Notes under the pieces: model-generated | What the model was told of the DNA's origin: nothing | Database searches by the model: none | The model's input: only the letters and a program-made list of their open reading frames with translations | Program-made: the position numbers and the translations under genes | Part shown: in pieces, positions 59,775 to 64,000 of the stretch | Numbering within the stretch: the first letter of the stretch is position 1 | Layout of the letters: each line of letters begins with the position of its first letter | Assembly: GCA_021737145.1 (NCBI GenBank) | Contig: JAIPEN010000015.1 | Coordinates: forward strand, 1-64,000 | Origin: Desulfarculaceae bacterium | GTDB lineage: Bacteria; Desulfobacterota; Desulfarculia; Desulfarculales; Desulfarculaceae | Direction of reading: 5' to 3' | DNA length: 64,000 nucleotides

Positions 59775-60641
59775 CTAGTCACCCTTGAAAAGCACTCCAG
59801 CGCCCTGTTGCCAGAACCGGTGGTTCAGGCCGAGGCCGAAGCTCCGCGCCTGCTGGCCGGGGTTGGCCAGCAGGCCTTCCACCCGGGGCGGGCCGCTCAG
59901 GGGCAGGCGGACCAGGAAGCTGGCCAGGGTGCGGGTTTTGGTGGGGGTGCCGCCCGTGCGCCACAGGCTGTTGTCCGGTCCGTTGCTTTGGTCCTGGCTG
60001 TAGGACCAGAAGTCGGCCAGGGCGAAGGGAGCGGGGTGCCCGGTCAGGAGCTTTTGGATGAAAGCCAGGCGGGCCCGGCTGCTCCGGGCGGGCTTGCGGT
60101 TGTGGTCCCCCAATGCCTGGTTCAGGTAATGGTTGGTGTGGGCCAGCACCCCATCGCGCAGGCAGCGCACCTTCCAGGTCCCGTCCGGGGCCACCTCCAC
60201 CAAGGCCAGTTGGCGGGCATCGGCCAGCAGATAAAAAGCCGGGCGGGCCCGGGCGAAGAGCTCCGGCTCGGCCAGCACCGCTTGCACCGATGCGAAGCCG
60301 GAGAGCAGGCGGCGGTTGCGGCCCTTGCCTTGGGTCCGCAGGGCCTTGGGCAGGCTGGAGGCCGCGGCCGAGAGCACGCAAAGCCCGGCCCGGTTTACCC
60401 CGGCCCGCACCCCCCAGCCCTTGGGTCCCAGGGCGGTGAGGGCCAGGTAGGGGTGGCCCTGCCCGGGCTTGACCAGCTCCAGGCGGCCCGGGCTGTCCGG
60501 GGTCCAGTCGCGGTTTTTGGCGGCCAGGGCCCCGCCCCCGGCCGCGCGGGAGCCCACCGCGCCCCACAGGGTGCAGGCCTGGCCCGTGGCGGCGGCCAGC
60601 AGCAGGGCGGCCAGGGCCAAGGCGGCCAGCAGGCGGCTCAA
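59775..60641 (-). CDS. exported Ntn-hydrolase (peptidase C45 / acyltransferase-like)
   Basis: A 288-residue protein. TTG at 60641 follows AGGTGGAG and starts two bases after the stop of the upstream gene, so it is coupled. The signal peptide ends at about residue 22, which exposes Cys23 (CTLWGAVGSR) as the N-terminal nucleophile. NRDWTPD near 43 and GVNRAGLCVLSAAAS near 80 match the Ntn (choloylglycine hydrolase / C45) fold; NHYLNQALGDHN is the conserved second motif. It hydrolyses or transfers an amide bond in the periplasm; the substrate is unknown. Confidence 0.85.
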   Translation of the reverse strand: MSRLLAALALAALLLAAATGQACTLWGAVGSRAAGGGALAAKNRDWTPDSPGRLELVKPGQGHPYLALTALGPKGWGVRAGVNRAGLCVLSAAASSLPKALRTQGKGRNRRLLSGFASVQAVLAEPELFARARPAFYLLADARQLALVEVAPDGTWKVRCLRDGVLAHTNHYLNQALGDHNRKPARSSRARLAFIQKLLTGHPAPFALADFWSYSQDQSNGPDNSLWRTGGTPTKTRTLASFLVRLPLSGPPRVEGLLANPGQQARSFGLGLNHRFWQQGAGVLFKGD

Positions 60642-60642
60642 G

Positions 60643-62013
60643 TCAGGGCTCCACCTGGCGGGCCAGGCGGCCGGCCGCGAACTCGCCGGCCTCGGACAGG
60701 CAGGGGTGGATGTAGGGGATGGCCGCGATGTCGGCCGCGGTGCCCCCCAGCTTGAGGGCCACGGCCATGTCGTGGATCATCAGGGAGGCCTCGGGCGCCA
60801 CCAGCTCGGCCCCGATGAGGCGGCCGCCCCGCCTCAGGGCCCGCAGGGTGAGGAAGCCCTTGACGGGCCGGGGATAGGTGCGGGCCACGGCCATCTCGCC
60901 CAGGTCCTCGCTGGCCTCGATGAAGTCCAGGCCCCCGGCGTGGGCCTCGGCGTGGTTCAGGCCCACCCGGGCGAACTGGGGGTCGCTGAAGATGGCCCGG
61001 GGCAGCACCTGGTCCTCCACCTCCTCGGGCTGATCGTGGCTGGCGTTGTATCCGGCCGCCTTGCCCTGCTGGATGGCCAGGTTGACCACCATGGGCCCGC
61101 CGGTCACGTCGCCGGCCGCGAAGATGCCGGCCAGGCTGGAGCGCATGTGGCGGTCCACCACGACCTGGCCCTTGGGGCCCAACTCCACCCCGGCCTCGGC
61201 CAGGCCCAGGCCCTCGGTGTTGGCCACCCGCCCCAAAGACAAGAGCAGGGCCTCGGCGGTGACCGAGCGGGCCCGCCCCCCCTGCTCGAACTCGGCGGTC
61301 ACCCGGCCGTCCTGGCGGCGCACCTGCTTGAGCTCCGTGCCGGTGAGCACCGTGGCTCCGTCGGCCTCCAGGGACTCGGCGATGAGCTGGCCCACCCGGG
61401 GGTCCTCGTCGCTGATCAGATGGTCCGAGCGCTGGACGACGGTCACCTCCAGGCCCATGCGCGCGCTGAACTGGGCCAGCTCCACCGCCTGGGTGCCCCC
61501 GCCCAGCACGATGAGCGAGGAGGGCAGGGCCTCCAGGCGCATGAAGGCGTCGGAGTCCAGATAGCCGCTTTCGGCCAGGCCGGGCACCGGGGGCACCTGC
61601 TCCACGCTGCCCGTGGCGATGACGATGCTTTGGGCGCTGATGGCGCGGCCGCCGACCATGACCTCGTGGGGGCCGCTCAGGCAGGCGCGGCCCTCGATGA
61701 CCTTCAGGCCCTTGGCCTGCTTGGTCTTGACCGCCTCTGAGCGGCCGGTGGCCAGGTAGTCCACCACCCCCCGGGTGTACTGGTGTATCTCGCCGTAGGC
61801 CGCCATTCCGTCCACCCGCAAGCGCGACACCTCGGCCGCGCTGTGCAGCAGGGTTTTGGAGGGCATGCACCCGGCCAGGATGCACAGGCCGCCCAGGCGG
61901 CCGCTCTCCACCATGGCCACCTTGGCCCCGCTCTTCATGGCCGTGGTGGCCGCGGTGAAGCCGGCGCTGCCTCCGCCGCCGATGATCAGAAGGTCATAAT
62001 CAAAGGTGCTCAT
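60643..62013 (-). CDS. FAD-dependent pyridine nucleotide-disulfide oxidoreductase (dihydrolipoyl dehydrogenase-like)
   Basis: A 456-residue class I flavoprotein. The FAD motif is LLIIGGGGSAGF; the redox-active pair is C44ILAGC49 in GGLCILAGCMPSKTLLH; the NAD motif is IVLGGGTQAVELAQFSARMG. The second FAD contact is FAAGDVTGG and the C-terminal interface motif is YIHPCLSEAGE, where the usual HPTxSE threonine is cysteine. It may be a dihydrolipoyl, mercuric or other disulfide reductase; no companion complex genes are present. The CNNM/CorC gene ends one base into its start (TGATG). Confidence 0.92.
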   Translation of the reverse strand: MSTFDYDLLIIGGGGSAGFTAATTAMKSGAKVAMVESGRLGGLCILAGCMPSKTLLHSAAEVSRLRVDGMAAYGEIHQYTRGVVDYLATGRSEAVKTKQAKGLKVIEGRACLSGPHEVMVGGRAISAQSIVIATGSVEQVPPVPGLAESGYLDSDAFMRLEALPSSLIVLGGGTQAVELAQFSARMGLEVTVVQRSDHLISDEDPRVGQLIAESLEADGATVLTGTELKQVRRQDGRVTAEFEQGGRARSVTAEALLLSLGRVANTEGLGLAEAGVELGPKGQVVVDRHMRSSLAGIFAAGDVTGGPMVVNLAIQQGKAAGYNASHDQPEEVEDQVLPRAIFSDPQFARVGLNHAEAHAGGLDFIEASEDLGEMAVARTYPRPVKGFLTLRALRRGGRLIGAELVAPEASLMIHDMAVALKLGGTAADIAAIPYIHPCLSEAGEFAAGRLARQVEP

Positions 62014-63056
62014 CAGTCATCTTCCCGGCTGGCCTTCAAGACGGCCTTGGCCCGGCGGCGGGCCGCCTCCTGCAGGTCAACTTCCTCGTCGGTTTCGTCC
62101 ACGATTTCCGAGCCCACCAGGGACTCGATCACGTCCTCCAGGGTCACCAGGCCCATGACCCCGCCGTACTCGTCCACCACCACCACCAGGTGATCCTTGG
62201 AGCCCAAAAAGCTGGCCAGCAGCTTGAGGGCGTTGGCCCCCGGCGGCACGAAGCGCACCGGCTTGGCCAGCTCGAACAGGGTCTTTTCCTGGTCCGTAGC
62301 CACGGCCCGGAGGATGATGTCTTGCAGCACGTAGCCCACCACCTGGTCCGGATTGTCGCGCCACACCGGCACCCGGGTGTGGGGCCAGTGGCGGGACTCC
62401 AGCTCCACCTCGTCCACGGTCAGGGCTCCGTCCAAGGACATCATCACCGTGCGCGGGGTCATGATGTCCTCGGCGGTGATCTCCTCGAGCTGGATGATGT
62501 TGTTGATCAGCTCGGCTTCCATGCGGCTGATCTCCCCCCCGCTGGCCCCCAGGCGGGCGGCGGCCACGATCTCGTCCTCGCTGACCGGGGAGCCCTTTTT
62601 GCGGTGGGCGGTGATGAGCCCGGTGATGGCCTGGGTCATCCAGATGAAGGGCTTGAGCACCAGGACCATGATCTTGAGGGGATAAATGGAGGGGCCCCAC
62701 AGCACCCGCCAGAACACCGCGCCCACGGTCTTGGGGATGATCTCGCTGAAGATGAGGATGGCCAGGGTGAAAAAAGCCGAAAAGGCCCACAAAGAGCCGG
62801 CCCCCCACACCTGGCCCGCCGCCCAGCCGGCCAGGGCCGCGCCGGCGGTGTTGGCCGCGGTGTTGAGAATGAGGATGGCCGCCAGGGGGCGGTCCACCTG
62901 GGTCTTGAAGGCGCGCATGGCCCGGGCCAGGCGGTTGCCTTGGGCCGCCGCCGCCTCCAGGGTTATCACCCGGGTGGAGTAGAGCACCGACTCCAGCAGG
63001 GAGCACAAGGCCGACACCAGAATGGAGGCGCAGACCGCGATTATCAGGGTGGTCAT
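62013..63056 (-). CDS. CNNM/CorC-family membrane protein (hemolysin C-like) with CBS domains
   Basis: A 347-residue protein with an N-terminal DUF21/CNNM domain of four hydrophobic segments (ILVSALCSLLESVLYSTRVI; SLWAFSAFFTLAILIFSEIIPKTVG) and two CBS domains (about 200-310), ending in an acidic tail. CNNM/CorC relatives take part in magnesium or cobalt extrusion. It is coupled to the flavoprotein gene by a TGATG overlap. Confidence 0.92.
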   Translation of the reverse strand: MTTLIIAVCASILVSALCSLLESVLYSTRVITLEAAAAQGNRLARAMRAFKTQVDRPLAAILILNTAANTAGAALAGWAAGQVWGAGSLWAFSAFFTLAILIFSEIIPKTVGAVFWRVLWGPSIYPLKIMVLVLKPFIWMTQAITGLITAHRKKGSPVSEDEIVAAARLGASGGEISRMEAELINNIIQLEEITAEDIMTPRTVMMSLDGALTVDEVELESRHWPHTRVPVWRDNPDQVVGYVLQDIILRAVATDQEKTLFELAKPVRFVPPGANALKLLASFLGSKDHLVVVVDEYGGVMGLVTLEDVIESLVGSEIVDETDEEVDLQEAARRRAKAVLKASREDD

Positions 63057-63111
63057 TTTTTCTCCCGCCGGCGGCAGGGGCCAAACCGGTTACTGGCCCC
63101 AAGAATACCAT

Positions 63112-63143
63112 GGCCGGGACCGGAATATTAACCGGTCCCGGCC
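63112..63143. repeat. perfect 12-pair palindromic hairpin
   Basis: GGCCGGGACCGG and CCGGTCCCGGCC around an eight-base AT-rich loop, in the 118-base gap between the TRAP receptor and CNNM genes. It has no T tract on either strand on the downstream side that would make it an intrinsic terminator. Possibly an RNA stabiliser, a REP-like unit or a protein-binding site. Confidence 0.6.
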
Positions 63144-63144
63144 A

Positions 63145-63172
63145 TAAAAAACGCCGCCGAACGGGAGGCGGA
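63145..63172 (-). terminator. short terminator of the TRAP receptor gene
   Basis: CCGCC and GGCGG pair around TCCCGTTC on the minus strand (63168-63151 region), followed by six T. It lies just after the TRAP receptor gene stop. Confidence 0.6.
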
Positions 63173-63174
63173 GG

Positions 63175-64000
63175 CTACTTGTCCAGGGGGCGGGCAGCTT
63201 CCTCGCGGGCGGCCTTGAGCGCGGCCGCGCCGTCCAGGCCCTTTTTGGTGACCTGCTGGGCATAGCCGGTGAGCACCGGCTCCACCGCCTTTTTCCAGCG
63301 GGCGGCCTCGGCCGGGCTCAGGGGGATGAGCTTGCGGCCCTTGAGCGAGAGGAAGAACTCCCTGCCCTGGCGGTCGGCCTCGTCCCAGGCCTGGCCGGTC
63401 TTGGCGATCCAGCGCTGGTTGACCTTGGCGATGGCCTCCTTGGCCTTGGGGGACAGGGCGTTCCAGCGGTCCTTGTTCATCACCACGAAGAAGGTGGTGG
63501 TGTAGCCCACGGGGTAGCACAGGGTGCCGCGCTGAACCACCTCGCCCAGGCGCCAGCCCTTGTTGGACTCCATGGGGTAGATGGAGCCGTCCACCACCCC
63601 CCGGGAAAGGGACTGGTAGCTCTCGGGCATGGGCATGGCCACCGGGGTGCCGCCCAGGGCGCTGACCGTGCGGGCCGAGGTGCCGGTGGCCCGGATCTTA
63701 AGGCCCTTCAGGTCCTCCAGCTTGGCCACCGGCCGGGTGCGGGTGAACAACAGTCCTGGCCCGTGGGCGTGCAGGTACATGACCTTCACGTCCTTGAGCT
63801 CCTTGGGGTTCATGCGCTTGAAGAAGCGGTTGACCGCCTGGGTGGCCTGGCCGCCGCTGGTGTAGCCCAGGGGCAGGTCCACCGCCTCCATCACCGGGAA
63901 GCGGCCCCGGGTGTAGGCCAGGCAGCCCATGGCCAAATCGGAGATGCCGTTGACCACGCCGTCGTAGGACTGGTTGGCCTTGGTCAGGGTCTGGCCGGGG
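63175..64000 (-). CDS. TRAP transporter substrate-binding protein (DctP), N-terminus beyond window
   Basis: At least 275 residues in frame to the right edge (PGQTLTKANQSYDGVVNGISDLA...). The frame stays open to the last base, so the gene is cut. DctP motifs are visible: LHAHGPGLLFTRTRPVAKLEDLKGLKIRATGTSARTVSALGGTPVAMPMPESYQSLSRGVVDGSIYP. It is a second TRAP receptor, unlike the Tat-exported one at 43.6 kb; its permeases must lie outside the window. Ligand unknown. Confidence 0.92.
   Translation of the reverse strand, partial: PGQTLTKANQSYDGVVNGISDLAMGCLAYTRGRFPVMEAVDLPLGYTSGGQATQAVNRFFKRMNPKELKDVKVMYLHAHGPGLLFTRTRPVAKLEDLKGLKIRATGTSARTVSALGGTPVAMPMPESYQSLSRGVVDGSIYPMESNKGWRLGEVVQRGTLCYPVGYTTTFFVVMNKDRWNALSPKAKEAIAKVNQRWIAKTGQAWDEADRQGREFFLSLKGRKLIPLSPAEAARWKKAVEPVLTGYAQQVTKKGLDGAAALKAAREEAARPLDK

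Overview
The window is high-GC, densely coded chromosomal DNA, probably from an anaerobic member of the Desulfobacterota (Deltaproteobacteria in the old sense). This rests on genetic code use and gene content: two in-frame TGA codons, each followed by a bacterial SECIS-like hairpin; a selenium-dependent molybdenum hydroxylase locus with its YqeB maturation factor; sulfur-carrier and heterodisulfide-reductase-like genes; multihaem cytochrome c; sigma-54 activators; and TRAP and branched-chain-type ABC transporters. I see no rRNA, tRNA, CRISPR array or intact insertion sequence. A trace resembling an IS21-type end lies at the far left.

Layout. 0.3-5.9 kb: type I secretion set (TolC-like, small unknown protein, HlyB/LapB-type ABC exporter, HlyD-type adaptor), without a visible substrate. 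5.9-9.2 kb: an exported haem-rhodanese selenoprotein on the minus strand, divergent from a PAS/AAA+/Fis sigma-54 activator; the gap holds a consensus -24/-12 promoter and an upstream palindrome. 9.3-10.3 kb: gmd. 10.4-15.5 kb: an eight-gene plus-strand operon of ArsR repressor, COG0701 permease, two small CxxC thioredoxin-fold proteins, a carboxymuconolactone-decarboxylase-like protein, exported thioredoxin, CcdA-like electron carrier and a five-haem cytochrome with an in-frame TGA. 15.5-19.4 kb (minus): double-cubane dehydratase-family protein, RRM RNA-binding protein, TypA/BipA. 19.7-33.0 kb (plus): GntR and LacI regulators, a three-subunit molybdenum hydroxylase, a complete Liv-type ABC importer, TIM-barrel isomerase-like protein, 2-hydroxyacid dehydrogenase and YqeB.

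33.2-38.7 kb: peroxiredoxin, a second PAS/AAA+/Fis activator (minus), and divergent from it a five-gene sulfur-redox operon (ArsR-like, DsrE2-like, TusA-like, NarI/DsrM-like cytochrome b, HdrD/DsrK-like Fe-S protein). This second divergent gap repeats the architecture of the first: sigma-54 promoter plus a near-identical 17-bp palindrome about 90-100 bp upstream. 38.9-44.7 kb: MltF-type transglycosylase, lipoyl synthase, TRAP transporter. 44.8-49.0 kb (minus): MFS transporter, COG0701 permease with DUF1980 partner, metal-binding lipocalin-fold-independent ZnuA-like protein. 49.2-56.3 kb: sugar aminotransferase, large membrane protein pair, nucleotide-sugar dehydrogenase, TPR protein. 56.4-64.0 kb (minus): two GFA-fold proteins (one Tat-exported), diguanylate cyclase, Ntn hydrolase, flavoprotein disulfide reductase, CNNM/CorC protein, and a TRAP receptor cut by the right edge.

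The strongest signals are (1) the two selenoprotein reading frames, both periplasmic redox proteins; (2) a shared sigma-54 circuit linking the rhodanese selenoprotein to the DsrE/TusA/HdrD operon through two paralogous activators that conserve five cysteines in the PAS region; and (3) the metalloid/thiol operon ending in the selenocytochrome. Function assignments beyond family level are inference; no database search was possible.
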